From: RGIG4608 sp964413365
GTDB lineage: Bacteria; Bacillota; Clostridia; Oscillospirales; CAG-272
Assembly (NCBI GenBank): GCA_964413365.1
Contig: CAYPRM010000023.1
Coordinates: 1 to 23,198, forward strand
Length of the DNA stretch: 23,198 bases
Reading direction: 5' to 3'
Position numbers and translations under genes: made by a program. Below, in pieces: positions 15,655-23,198 of this stretch (positions are counted from its first letter, which is position 1; each line of letters begins with the position of its first letter). A model generated the notes under the pieces. It did no database searches. It was given only the letters and a program-made list of their open reading frames with translations, and was not told where the DNA came from.

Positions 15655-17301
15655 TTACTTCCCTTCCGCCGAGGAGGTGCCGTATGCAGGCCAAGATTGA
15701 TTGTCCCACTTATTGGTATTGTAGAGCGTATTTACTGCGTTGATGAACGAGTTCTTGAGTATGGAGAGCCTGCTCTCTATCGTCGGCATATCGAGTGAGA
15801 TAGCGTCCTGTCTGAAGAGATAGAAGGCGTCATAATAATCCTTATTCATCGTGCCGCCTGCCGTTGCGCACGCCCAAGCCACGGTATTCTCGTTCTCGAT
15901 GTCGGAAGCATAGGTGTCGGCGAGGGACTTGAAGTAGGTATTCGTCGTGTTGCCGGAGAGCGGAACTGCGAATCCGAGATCGTTTACCATCTTATCGTTG
16001 TTCTCGAAGCAGCTGAGGTACATAAGGATATCAATGCACGCATCGACGCACTTGGTGTTACCTGCGGCGGTATCCTTATTCATAGCGGAGTTGGTGATAG
16101 TCCAGCCCGTCGTATAGCCCGAGAAGCCTCTGCGAACGTACTTATCAACATTGAAGGTGGTGTAGTAGGGATTGGACTCCTCGCCCTCGGGCTGCTGTGT
16201 GAGCACGGGGTAAGGCATAACGCCTATCTCAAAATCACCATCGACCGTATCCACGAGCTCGCGGATGCTTCCACCGACGACCTCGAGCATTGCGAGGTTA
16301 CCTACGAGGAACTGCTGCTCTGCATAGTAGGAGCTATAATTTGTGGGGTAGTACTTCGTCATCTGCTTTATGAGGCGGAAGAGCTCAACGTACTTAGCGT
16401 CCTCAGGTGAGAAGCGTCTCTCGCCCGTTACGGGATCCTTCTGCATATATGCTCTTGCGTATTCCTCTGCGTCGACGCGACCGTCAATAGTGATAACGTC
16501 CATAAATTCAAGCTCGCTTGCCCAAAGCGTGGACTCAAGGTAGTTGTCGTACCAGGGGTACATATGGAAGTAGGGGCAGATATAGGTGGCGTCATTTGCG
16601 GCATTTCCCCTGCCGACGCTTATCGCATAGGCATTGAGCTTATCCTGCGCCTCCATAAAGTCCTTATAGGTAACGGGAACCTCGGTGATACCTGCCGCCT
16701 CAAAGAGCGTCTTATTATAAATGATACCTATCGGATTCTGCTCCATCTCGACGGTGTACTTCTCGCCGTTGGGGGCAAAGGTGGTAGCGTAGGAGGTGCT
16801 GTCGTAGATGTCCTTCCACTTAACGCTTCCTGCCTCGCCGGGCTTGGAATACTTATTCGGTGTCTCCATGACGGAGTTAAGGCTGTAGAACCAGCCCTTG
16901 TTCTGGTCCTCTGCGATGGTCGTGCCGAGATAGTAGAGGATCTCGGGCGCTGAGCCGTTCGAGAGCATGGGAGCCATCGTTTCTCTATCCATATTTATAG
17001 AGTTGTCGGCGACTGCGAAATAATATCCGTACTCGCGCGCGTTCTGCTTGTTCCACTCGTCAACGAGCTTCTCAAGCGTATTATAGGGATAGGGGTTAAG
17101 ATATTTGTCATATTCCATAGATGAGGTAGTGTTGTACTGCGCGTTCTGACCGCCCGCGTCGATGGTCAGCTTCACAAGGTCGGAGTAGTCCTCGCCGTCG
17201 TCAGGTCCCGGAGCGGGGCATGCGAAAAGGCAAAGAGCGACCGTTGCGATACAGATCGTAAGGGCAGTTAGGCGTGCGAAAATTTTCAGAGTTTTTTTCA
17301 T
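15655..17301 (-). CDS. ABC transporter sugar-binding lipoprotein
   Basis: This 548-residue extracellular solute-binding protein is anchored by a lipobox ending CLFAC (Cys28). It is the first gene of the operon and is followed by both permeases. Features of the sugar-binding family include the segment NPIGIIYNKTLFEAAGI followed by PVTYKDFMEAQDKL, and a later domain region GYTTGWTITNSAMNKDTA. It is longer than the usual 400-450 residues, as in Clostridia binding proteins for larger oligosaccharides. The ATG at 17299-17301 is chosen because AGGAG (complement of 17310-17314) lies 8 nt upstream; a TTG at 17307 would be only 2 nt from that site. Its ligand is unknown, presumably the GH65 substrate or a longer relative. 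Confidence 0.92.
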   Translation of the reverse strand: MKKTLKIFARLTALTICIATVALCLFACPAPGPDDGEDYSDLVKLTIDAGGQNAQYNTTSSMEYDKYLNPYPYNTLEKLVDEWNKQNAREYGYYFAVADNSINMDRETMAPMLSNGSAPEILYYLGTTIAEDQNKGWFYSLNSVMETPNKYSKPGEAGSVKWKDIYDSTSYATTFAPNGEKYTVEMEQNPIGIIYNKTLFEAAGITEVPVTYKDFMEAQDKLNAYAISVGRGNAANDATYICPYFHMYPWYDNYLESTLWASELEFMDVITIDGRVDAEEYARAYMQKDPVTGERRFSPEDAKYVELFRLIKQMTKYYPTNYSSYYAEQQFLVGNLAMLEVVGGSIRELVDTVDGDFEIGVMPYPVLTQQPEGEESNPYYTTFNVDKYVRRGFSGYTTGWTITNSAMNKDTAAGNTKCVDACIDILMYLSCFENNDKMVNDLGFAVPLSGNTTNTYFKSLADTYASDIENENTVAWACATAGGTMNKDYYDAFYLFRQDAISLDMPTIESRLSILKNSFINAVNTLYNTNKWDNQSWPAYGTSSAEGK

Positions 17302-17325
17302 CGTCAATTCTCCTTTTTTGTTTTT

Positions 17326-17364
17326 TGTTATACTAAAATGTTATTTTGGCTCTTTAGCATAACA
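17326..17364. promoter_or_regulatory. Inverted repeat at the operon transcription start (candidate operator or leader hairpin)
   Basis: TGTTATACTAAA (17326-17337) and TTTAGCATAACA (17353-17364) are inverted copies with 11 of 12 positions matching and a 15-nt spacer. The repeat begins where the operon transcript is expected to start (about 17365) and ends just before the ribosome binding site. It may be the operator for the divergent regulator. As RNA it would fold into a 12-bp stem with one G·U pair. Confidence 0.55.
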
Positions 17365-17371
17365 CTTGCTG

Positions 17372-17400
17372 ACTATATATTAGCACGATTTCGTTGTCAA
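17372..17400 (-). promoter_or_regulatory. Sigma-A type promoter of the ten-gene operon
   Basis: On the minus strand the -35 box is TTGACA (complement of 17395-17400), then 17 bp, then the -10 box TATAGT (complement of 17372-17377). The -35 is perfect and the -10 has one mismatch. The start would be near 17365, leaving a leader of about 64 nt before the binding-protein gene. Confidence 0.8.
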
Positions 17401-17423
17401 GTCAAGATTTTTTGTGTAATTTT

Positions 17424-17440
17424 AACAAGTTTCACTTGTT
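17424..17440. promoter_or_regulatory. Perfect 7-3-7 palindrome upstream of the operon promoter
   Basis: AACAAGT (17424-17430), TTC and ACTTGTT (17434-17440) form a perfect inverted repeat about 24 bp upstream of the operon's -35 box. Its size suits a dimeric GntR- or LacI-type protein, so it is a candidate operator. Proof of binding is lacking. Confidence 0.5.
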
Positions 17441-17670
17441 TTCGTTGAAAAGCAACAACAAAAGCACATATATTTTAGTGATTGTGTCAACAATAATGTT
17501 TTATGACAATATCATATAAAAAATCGATCGGAGGGGGTAGCATTAACTGTTTTGTTATATTTGCGACACATCCAATACATATTTTTGTTACAAATGGCAC
17601 ACAAAGTGAGGAAAAATTAAGCATATTTTGAAAAAAATCGTTGAAAAAGCGCATATTTTTTGAATTTCTA

Positions 17671-17699
17671 TTGACAATTTTGTTGTATTGGTATATAAT
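17671..17699 (+). promoter_or_regulatory. Sigma-A type promoter of the regulator gene
   Basis: TTGACA (17671-17676), a 17-bp spacer and TATAAT (17694-17699) match the consensus exactly. The ATG of the regulator follows 30 bp later. TGTATTG (17684-17690) and CAATACA (17710-17716) flank the -10 box and may serve autoregulation. Confidence 0.88.
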
Positions 17700-17729
17700 T
17701 AAGAAAAAACAATACATTAAGGAGTCACT

Positions 17730-18863
17730 ATGAAAAGAGACACTTACCTTTACCAAAAAGCCATTGATTATTTTTCAAAGCTCGTGATCGAGCATTGCGG
17801 CGAAGAGGATTACAGGCTCCCCACCGAGATGGACGCGTGCGAGGAGCTTGGCGTCAGCCGCATAACCGTGCGCAGAGCGTACGCCGTGCTCGAGAAGCAC
17901 AACCTCATCAAGCGTGCTAAGCGCGGCGGCACGAGGATCAACAACGACCTCTCGCGCGAGGCGATACTGACCATACTCCACTCCGATGACGGCGCATCCG
18001 AGATCATGACGCGCAACAAGACCATCGCAGTGATCGTTCCCAAGATGACGGACAGCTACCACGTTTCGACGATCGTGTCCTCGATAATCGAGAACCACAG
18101 CGACGAGACCGTCATCGTCGACTGCTCGGATATGTCGCTCAAGAAGGAGCAAGTCCTCATTGACAAGTACGTCGCGATGCGCGTGGACGGAATCATTCTC
18201 TACCCCGTCGACAACGAGATATACAACCCCACGCTGCTCCAACTCTCTACGGTCAAGTATCCGCTCATTCTCGTTGACAGATATCTGCCGGGGCTTACCC
18301 TTCCCTACGTTTCCGCGGACCACGACAGGATGATGAAGCTCGCGGCGACCTACCTGCTCGATAAGGGGCACAAGGGGATCCTTTATTTCAACGCGAACCT
18401 CAAGACGAATTCCTCGCTCTCCATGCGCAAGGAAAGCTTCATAAATACGCTCTACGACGCGCACAATTACAGACCTTATTTCTACTCGTTCGAGGGCGAT
18501 ACAGATCCCACGTCCGTGGCATTCTGCGAGAATTTCAAGGAATTTCTCGACGTCAATACGGGAATCACGTCGGTCATCACGGCGGATTACTCGAGCGGAC
18601 TCCACCTCTCCGAGATACTCAGCATCATCGGCAAGCCGTATAGAGATCGCCTTGAGATCGTCAACCTCGACTTTGCACCCTCGCAGTTCCCCACCGCGAC
18701 GGAGTATGAGCACCCAACATATATCATGCAGGACAGCTATATGATAGGCTCTGAGGCGATCAAGCTCATGCACGCAGCATTCGCAGGAGAGGATATCTCG
18801 AATACGAAGATCATCGTCCCCTCAAATATCGTCCAGTCGCCGAGAGCAAAGAGCGAAAGATAA
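17730..18863 (+). CDS. GntR-family transcriptional regulator with LacI-type sugar-sensing domain
   Basis: This 377-residue DNA-binding protein has a GntR-type winged helix at residues about 7-75 (YRLPTEMDACEELGVSRITV, then RRAYAVLEKHNLIKRAKRGG). A periplasmic-binding-protein-like sensor follows from about 95, opening with KTIAVIVPKM and including VDGIILYP and a later segment VSADHD. This is the AraR-like architecture, in which sugar binding releases the protein from DNA. AAGGAG precedes the ATG, and a consensus promoter lies upstream. It is transcribed divergently from the sugar operon, which is its probable target. Its effector is likely the imported glucoside or a breakdown product. The gene is more GC-rich than the AT-rich control region in front of it. 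A dedicated terminator follows. Confidence 0.93.
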   Translation: MKRDTYLYQKAIDYFSKLVIEHCGEEDYRLPTEMDACEELGVSRITVRRAYAVLEKHNLIKRAKRGGTRINNDLSREAILTILHSDDGASEIMTRNKTIAVIVPKMTDSYHVSTIVSSIIENHSDETVIVDCSDMSLKKEQVLIDKYVAMRVDGIILYPVDNEIYNPTLLQLSTVKYPLILVDRYLPGLTLPYVSADHDRMMKLAATYLLDKGHKGILYFNANLKTNSSLSMRKESFINTLYDAHNYRPYFYSFEGDTDPTSVAFCENFKEFLDVNTGITSVITADYSSGLHLSEILSIIGKPYRDRLEIVNLDFAPSQFPTATEYEHPTYIMQDSYMIGSEAIKLMHAAFAGEDISNTKIIVPSNIVQSPRAKSER

Positions 18864-18890
18864 ATAATCAAGCGCAAATATATATAAAAT

Positions 18891-18927
18891 AGAAAACAAA
18901 ATTGCCCCACGCAACCGCGTGGGGCAA
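18891..18927 (-). terminator. Intrinsic terminator for the minus-strand surface-protein genes
   Basis: TTGCCCCACGC (18902-18912) pairs perfectly with GCGTGGGGCAA (18917-18927) around a 4-nt loop. On the minus strand it is followed by TTTTGTTTTCT. It terminates transcription arriving from the gene at 18967-19620. Confidence 0.85.
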
Positions 18928-18933
18928 AAATTT

Positions 18934-18965
18934 GGGCTGTAAAACGAGGTTTTACAGCCCTTTTT
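18934..18965 (+). terminator. Intrinsic terminator for the regulator gene
   Basis: GGGCTGTAAAAC (18934-18945) pairs perfectly with GTTTTACAGCCC (18949-18960) around a 3-nt loop, followed by TTTTT on the plus strand. It lies 71 nt past the regulator's stop codon and ends one base before the stop of the converging gene. Confidence 0.9.
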
Positions 18966-18966
18966 C

Positions 18967-19620
18967 TTATTCGGTTATGGTGATCTCAACTTGCGTTTCG
19001 ACTGTGGTTACTCCGTCGGAGTAGCGGACGGTTACATACGTTTTGCCGGGGGCGGAGATAGTCCAATCAATGTCATAGATATGCCTATCTCTGAGGGGCA
19101 CATCCTCAACCACGCTTCCGTCGCTGTAATAGCATTTAAGTCTACCCATGCCTGTTTCAGGGCCATATGTTGACCAAAAGTCCAATGTATACACAGTTTG
19201 CATATTATAGACTTCTATTGCCGTAAGCGTCGGTGCAAGCGTGGGAGCGGGTATGATCTCGACCTCAATAGAGGTGCTCACTCCCTTATATGTTATCGTA
19301 ACGACCTGATTTTCCGCAGGTGCAGAGCTGTCGAAACCGCTGAAGGTCAGCTGTGTAGGATCTTTAATATAAGTAGAGCTTCCGTTCTTGGCAATGACCT
19401 GTACCTCAATGCCCGTCGGATCGTATTCTTCACCGACGTAAAATACACGTCTTTCGGGATAGGAGGATATGGATATTGCCTCCATTTCCTTGCCGCGTTC
19501 CTCGTCTACATTCTTATATATGATAGCCGCAATCACTACAATGGAAGCTATGATGATCAATACACACGCAAGTATTATCAAGAGCCGTGAGCTCCTGCTT
19601 TTCTTGGTCTTAAGCTTCAT
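18967..19620 (-). CDS. Membrane-anchored protein with bacterial Ig-like (Big_3-type) domain
   Basis: The 217-residue protein has a basic N-terminus and one strong transmembrane segment (LLIILACVLIIIASIVVIAA), then an extracellular part. Residues about 47-127 match the Big_3-type Ig-like fold: YPERRVFYVGEEYDPTGIEV, a TFSGFD motif and VVTITYKGVSTSIEVEI. A second, divergent beta-domain (about 133-217) ends YVTVRYSDGVTTVETQVEI. It probably stands at the cell surface as an accessory or adhesion protein. The ATG at 19618-19620 lies 2 nt after the stop of the large beta-helix gene, so the two are co-transcribed. An upstream TTG at 19626 overlaps that stop and is rejected. There is no strong ribosome binding site, only GGTG, which fits coupled translation. 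Confidence 0.82.
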   Translation of the reverse strand: MKLKTKKSRSSRLLIILACVLIIIASIVVIAAIIYKNVDEERGKEMEAISISSYPERRVFYVGEEYDPTGIEVQVIAKNGSSTYIKDPTQLTFSGFDSSAPAENQVVTITYKGVSTSIEVEIIPAPTLAPTLTAIEVYNMQTVYTLDFWSTYGPETGMGRLKCYYSDGSVVEDVPLRDRHIYDIDWTISAPGKTYVTVRYSDGVTTVETQVEITITE

Positions 19621-19622
19621 CG

Positions 19623-22600
19623 TCAATCACCGTACCCCATTTGGAAGTGATTGGGTGTGTCGATCCTTGTGGGCATATAATATTCGCCCATGGCAAGATA
19701 TGTTTCTATATCGGATGCTTTGGTGTTATAACGAGCTGCAAGAGTAGCGTTCTTTGGTGATCCTGTGGGTGTAACTCTCGAAGCATAGTACGGAGGAAGG
19801 TATGTATCATTATAGTGAACATTGATCTTATAATTGTCACCATCCGCATCAAAGTTTTTACGGTCGAGCCAGAATATACCTATATTATAATAGTTTGTGC
19901 CATTATATTCAAAAACAAATGATTCTGAAGTTTCCTTCAAAAGATTTTCCATGGTTTGATACAACGTGGCAATCGCACTATTAGCCATGTCGCTAGCCTC
20001 GCGCACGCTAACATAATTGTACTGCTCAAACGTGCCTTTGATATATATGTGTACCGTCGATTGTTCCGAATTATCCTCTTTATCTCCGGATATAACTATA
20101 CCGGGGCAAAGCTTATTATTGAAGTTGTTGTCCGTTGCAGGGCTTCCGTTTACCTTCTCGCTGACAGTAACTATATTCTCGAGCGTTATCGTACTACCAT
20201 TCTGAATATCAAGGTTTGAATATGCACCGCCAAATAGGACCGTATCTTCAATTATAGCATCCTTGGCTTGCACTCTCACAGGAGCACGACCGCCTGAAAT
20301 ATAGCAATTAACAATGGTTGCACCCTGTCCGATAATTCTTACGGATGCGGCAGTACCGTTTATGTAGTTATAGAAACCGTTGTCAGTTTCTGATGATCTA
20401 ACATTTGTAGATACATACGGATCATTCTCTTTATCATACGCCCTGCCTAAGATCTTAACATCTCTAAGAGTTGCACCAGCGGTAAGCTCTATAACGCCCT
20501 GACCATTGGTTCTTGCCTCCTTAAGATTCAACTCAAAGAGATTGCCGTAGAGCGTCTTATTGTTTCCGAGAGTAAGGTATGTACCGGACGGAAGAGTGTA
20601 GTCTGCAAGCAGAACAATATTTCTGTTTGTTCTGGTGTGATATTTTGCGTCATTATCGTTGTTTTTGTATTTTGCCCAAATGTCCGCTACATGCTGAAGA
20701 TCATGAGCTATGCCAATATCCTCACAAGTAGGACCATGAGTCCAACCGTCCAAACCCAAGCTGCAGTTATCTGATTTTCCAGTAGGTTGTGCTACACCCT
20801 TATCCGTTCCCTTATCTTTGTTGAAGATATACTCAGTCATCTGTGGAGTTGTGTTCGTTATTTCGTTATCTTTATTGGTCTTAAAGTTATAGCCCTTTAC
20901 GAACGTGATATTCGAGACACCGGAGATGATCTGATATTCTCCGTCGCCTACGGGCTTTGCAATGAAGATATAGATAAGCTGTTCGGATTCGCCATCCTGC
21001 AATTCTCTAAACTTAAGCTCCGTCTCTTCCCATTTTTCAGCAAGTGCAATTCCGTCTTCACTGCCCTCAATATTGCTGAGAGGAGAGGGAGTGAACTCGT
21101 TTGTATTATTCAGAGCAAATGTCTGATTGTAGGAGTAGAGCTTATTGCCCGTCGCCTTACCTACAAAAATCTTTGCATCAGAAGGCATTTCCTCACCATT
21201 CACAAGATTTATAAGGTCGCCTGCGACAAGTATCTGGTTCTCGTCGCCGACGTATTTTATCTTGCTCGTGGTTGCGGTCATTTTGGATTTATCAACCATC
21301 GCCAGCGTGAATTTTCCTTCAAAAAGACCGTCGCCAAGCGTGTAGCTAATCTCTTCGGTTGCACCAAGCAAGCTATCCTTAAGAATTATGGTATTATCTC
21401 CAAAGTCGAAGGCTGTGCTATCTCCAAATGTAAATGTAAAGCCGTCCAATGTGATATTGTCTCCCGCATAGTTCGTCTCTACGGTAGCAGAGATCTTAAA
21501 CATGGTGTTCTTTCTTACTGTCTGAACCTTGCCGTCCTCGCCCACGATCTCTACGTTATATCCGTTCTCTACATCGGTAAAGTAAAATGCACCGTTGTTA
21601 TTTACGGCAGTATATGTTTTTCCGTCACGAAGGCTGACCAGCTTCAGCTCTTTAACCGCTGTGGGACGAACAACATGGACGGTGATGGTGTTGAACACAT
21701 TTTTATTATCTTTGTCCGTTCCTTTGATTTCGATATAATCTACGCTTGTGTCTATAATATTAAAGCTTGAGCCTATATTTGTTACATAGGTTTCAATATT
21801 TTTTAATTTATCCCGCTTACCAGTCTCGGTAATATCCTTGCCACTGTCACCGCCTATATGAACTTTAGTGATAGTATAGGTAACATCTATTTTTGAAGCA
21901 GGCTTCTTACCTTCGTTTATATTGTCGAGAATAAGCTCAAAGCCGTTAGTAAATATCTTTCCATATTCAACACGGTTGTCGATCGCAACGTAGCTATTGT
22001 AGCCACGGCTGCCTTCCTCGGTCTTTTTGAAATTGAGAACCTTGCCATCAACCGGAGCAACCTTGATATCAAAGGATTCAAGCGGGAAATTGCGACCGTC
22101 GCCAAGCTCGTAAACAAAGCTTTCCGTATCATCGTCATTCTTTGTTACGATATTACCGGAGCAGTTGTTCTCTGTGGTTTTACCTATTCTGTACTCGGTA
22201 TTATCGCCATTGATCTTGATAATTATATTTTCGGTGCCTGTGAAGCTGTTGTCAAATATATTGTTTATGTATATCGGAGCATCGTCATCATCAACACCGA
22301 TCTGCTCATTCCAGCTCCTTATATTGATCACCAGTGTTACTGTCGGCGTAGTTGTGATAGCTTCTTCTCCCTCACCTTCGGTGGTCGATATAAAGTTGAT
22401 ATACGTTAATCCGTCCTTGGGAATCATAACGCCCTTGGGAATAAATATTTTAGTATCCTCGGATACGGTTATGATAGGATTATCCTTATTGATCTGCTGA
22501 ATACGATCTTTGGCGTCTCTTTTGATGAGATCAATAAAGTTTGCATTAGCTTGGATCACAATATTGGTGTGATTTCCTTCATTCTTCCACATATTGTTTT

Positions 22601-23198
22601 CCTTGAACTCAAGGACATAATTTCCATCCTTAGTTACGAAAACAGTTGTGTTAGCAAGATCGTAAAGAGCTTTGTAATTATTCTTTATTTCATCACTCTG
22701 AATATCGCCAAAGAAGCTTATTATTCCCTTCTTGTCGTCCGTTGCCTCATTCTCGTATTTTTCGAGAGTGTGGAAGCCGTTCACGACGTCCGCGAGAGTT
22801 GAGCCTGCGGTATCTGCCATGAAATATCTGCCGTTTTTGGTAAAGCAGTTTCCGGCGACGAGCTTATATTGGGTTTCTTGCTCCCCTTCTTCGCCCACGC
22901 CCTCGGCAAAGGCACGTATGCCATTGATGATCTGCATAGCGGGCGAATGTGTGGACGATACGCCGCTTTCCTTAGCCACTATGTATTCCTGTGTCTCAAA
23001 ATCGAACCAAAATCTATATCCGTATTTGAGCGACTGAGGAATAAGCTCGTTGATTCCGCTGTCTTTCAATATAAAGTCGTGAATGTCGGCAAATCTTTCT
23101 GGCTCAACACCATTTGTGTTCAATTCCTCATAAAATTCACCGGTCGAATCCGCCTTCATAGCGGTGAGGAACTGGTTGAGCTGGGCGGCGACGTTCTC
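19623..23198 (-). CDS. Very large surface protein with C-terminal right-handed beta-helix (5' end outside the window)
   Basis: The reading frame is open to the right edge, giving at least 1191 residues. An ATG at 23159 is internal: the 13 upstream codons (ENVAAQLNQFLTA) continue the frame, so it should not be called the start. The first visible 90 residues (helical QLNQFLTAMKADS, then YRFWFDFETQEYIVAKES) resemble the segment after the pilin-like N-terminus in many Clostridia prepilin-type surface proteins; this is inference. The middle holds repetitive beta-strand domains, probably Ig-like. Residues about 850-1050 look like a parallel beta-helix (NIVLLADYTLPSG, GVIELTAGATLRDVKI, ATIVNCYISGG, AIIEDTVLFGG, STITLENI). 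The codons are visibly more AT-rich than in the sugar operon. It is followed 2 nt later by the Ig-like protein gene. Confidence 0.78.
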   Translation of the reverse strand, partial: ENVAAQLNQFLTAMKADSTGEFYEELNTNGVEPERFADIHDFILKDSGINELIPQSLKYGYRFWFDFETQEYIVAKESGVSSTHSPAMQIINGIRAFAEGVGEEGEQETQYKLVAGNCFTKNGRYFMADTAGSTLADVVNGFHTLEKYENEATDDKKGIISFFGDIQSDEIKNNYKALYDLANTTVFVTKDGNYVLEFKENNMWKNEGNHTNIVIQANANFIDLIKRDAKDRIQQINKDNPIITVSEDTKIFIPKGVMIPKDGLTYINFISTTEGEGEEAITTTPTVTLVINIRSWNEQIGVDDDDAPIYINNIFDNSFTGTENIIIKINGDNTEYRIGKTTENNCSGNIVTKNDDDTESFVYELGDGRNFPLESFDIKVAPVDGKVLNFKKTEEGSRGYNSYVAIDNRVEYGKIFTNGFELILDNINEGKKPASKIDVTYTITKVHIGGDSGKDITETGKRDKLKNIETYVTNIGSSFNIIDTSVDYIEIKGTDKDNKNVFNTITVHVVRPTAVKELKLVSLRDGKTYTAVNNNGAFYFTDVENGYNVEIVGEDGKVQTVRKNTMFKISATVETNYAGDNITLDGFTFTFGDSTAFDFGDNTIILKDSLLGATEEISYTLGDGLFEGKFTLAMVDKSKMTATTSKIKYVGDENQILVAGDLINLVNGEEMPSDAKIFVGKATGNKLYSYNQTFALNNTNEFTPSPLSNIEGSEDGIALAEKWEETELKFRELQDGESEQLIYIFIAKPVGDGEYQIISGVSNITFVKGYNFKTNKDNEITNTTPQMTEYIFNKDKGTDKGVAQPTGKSDNCSLGLDGWTHGPTCEDIGIAHDLQHVADIWAKYKNNDNDAKYHTRTNRNIVLLADYTLPSGTYLTLGNNKTLYGNLFELNLKEARTNGQGVIELTAGATLRDVKILGRAYDKENDPYVSTNVRSSETDNGFYNYINGTAASVRIIGQGATIVNCYISGGRAPVRVQAKDAIIEDTVLFGGAYSNLDIQNGSTITLENIVTVSEKVNGSPATDNNFNNKLCPGIVISGDKEDNSEQSTVHIYIKGTFEQYNYVSVREASDMANSAIATLYQTMENLLKETSESFVFEYNGTNYYNIGIFWLDRKNFDADGDNYKINVHYNDTYLPPYYASRVTPTGSPKNATLAARYNTKASDIETYLAMGEYYMPTRIDTPNHFQMGYGD

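Larger units (their letters stand above)
17302..17729. promoter_or_regulatory. Divergent control region between the operon and its regulator
   Basis: This AT-rich stretch of 428 bp has no credible gene. It holds the two promoters listed separately, an inverted repeat at 17326-17364 around the operon start, a 7-3-7 palindrome at 17424-17440, and three copies of CAATACA or its complement (17573-17579, 17684-17690, 17710-17716), the last two flanking the regulator's -10 box. Between about 17445 and 17660 I see only AT-rich sequence and weak repeats. Confidence 0.75.

Noticed and set aside
17487..17756. Minus-strand open frame of 89 codons across the control region
   Set aside because: It overlaps the regulator's promoter and start codon, has no good ribosome binding site and is Phe/Ile-rich, as expected from AT-rich DNA.
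17775..18773. Minus-strand open frame of 332 codons
   Set aside because: It is antisense to the GntR/LacI-type regulator, which has a consensus promoter, ribosome binding site and both domains.
20787..21770. Plus-strand open frame of 327 codons
   Set aside because: It is antisense to the beta-helix protein gene; its composition is Cys- and Ile-rich with no known motif.
23157..23159. ATG as the start of the beta-helix protein
   Set aside because: Thirteen further in-frame codons lie upstream to the window edge, no ribosome binding site precedes this ATG, and no signal peptide follows it.

Overview
The window looks like a chromosomal segment of an endospore-forming, probably gut- or anaerobe-associated Bacillota of class Clostridia. 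The evidence is a small acid-soluble spore protein gene at the left edge, GGAGG-type ribosome binding sites, sigma-A promoters with 17-bp spacers, many lipobox lipoproteins, and secreted proteins with Pro/Glu/Asp-rich linkers. No rRNA, tRNA, IS element, phage gene or CRISPR array was recognised. The species assignment is inference.

Layout: (1) 1-146, minus, the 5' end of an alpha/beta-type SASP gene, with a hairpin-rich leader. (2) 336-17301, minus, ten closely spaced genes read from a good promoter at 17372-17400 to an intrinsic terminator at 336-375. In transcription order they are: sugar-binding lipoprotein, two ABC permeases, two paralogous lipoproteins of unknown family, a large secreted beta-sandwich/helical protein, an SGNH-esterase lipoprotein, a secreted metallophosphoesterase, a GH65 glycoside phosphorylase, and beta-phosphoglucomutase. 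(3) 17302-17729, a divergent control region with two promoters and inverted repeats. (4) 17730-18863, plus, a GntR-type regulator with a LacI-type sensor domain. (5) 18891-18965, two back-to-back hairpins that form convergent terminators. (6) 18967-23198, minus, a membrane-anchored Ig-like protein and, upstream, a very large beta-helix surface protein that runs off the right edge.

How the main locus probably works: the lipoproteins and secreted enzymes act outside the membrane on a glycan that may carry ester or phosphate groups. The binding protein and permeases import a glucose-containing oligosaccharide. Cytosolic GH65 splits it with phosphate to beta-glucose-1-phosphate, and beta-phosphoglucomutase converts that to glucose-6-phosphate. 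No transporter ATPase is encoded, so a shared one elsewhere is presumed. The divergent regulator probably senses the sugar. The phosphorylase/mutase pairing is well established for the families. The extracellular part is inference and is the least described part of the window.

The most unusual structures are: a domain of about 300 residues found in three proteins of the operon (two stand-alone lipoproteins and the C-terminal half of the SGNH lipoprotein); a shared aromatic amphipathic C-terminal tail on the two secreted non-lipoproteins; and beta-sandwich repeats in the 1118-residue protein that also resemble part of the phosphoesterase.
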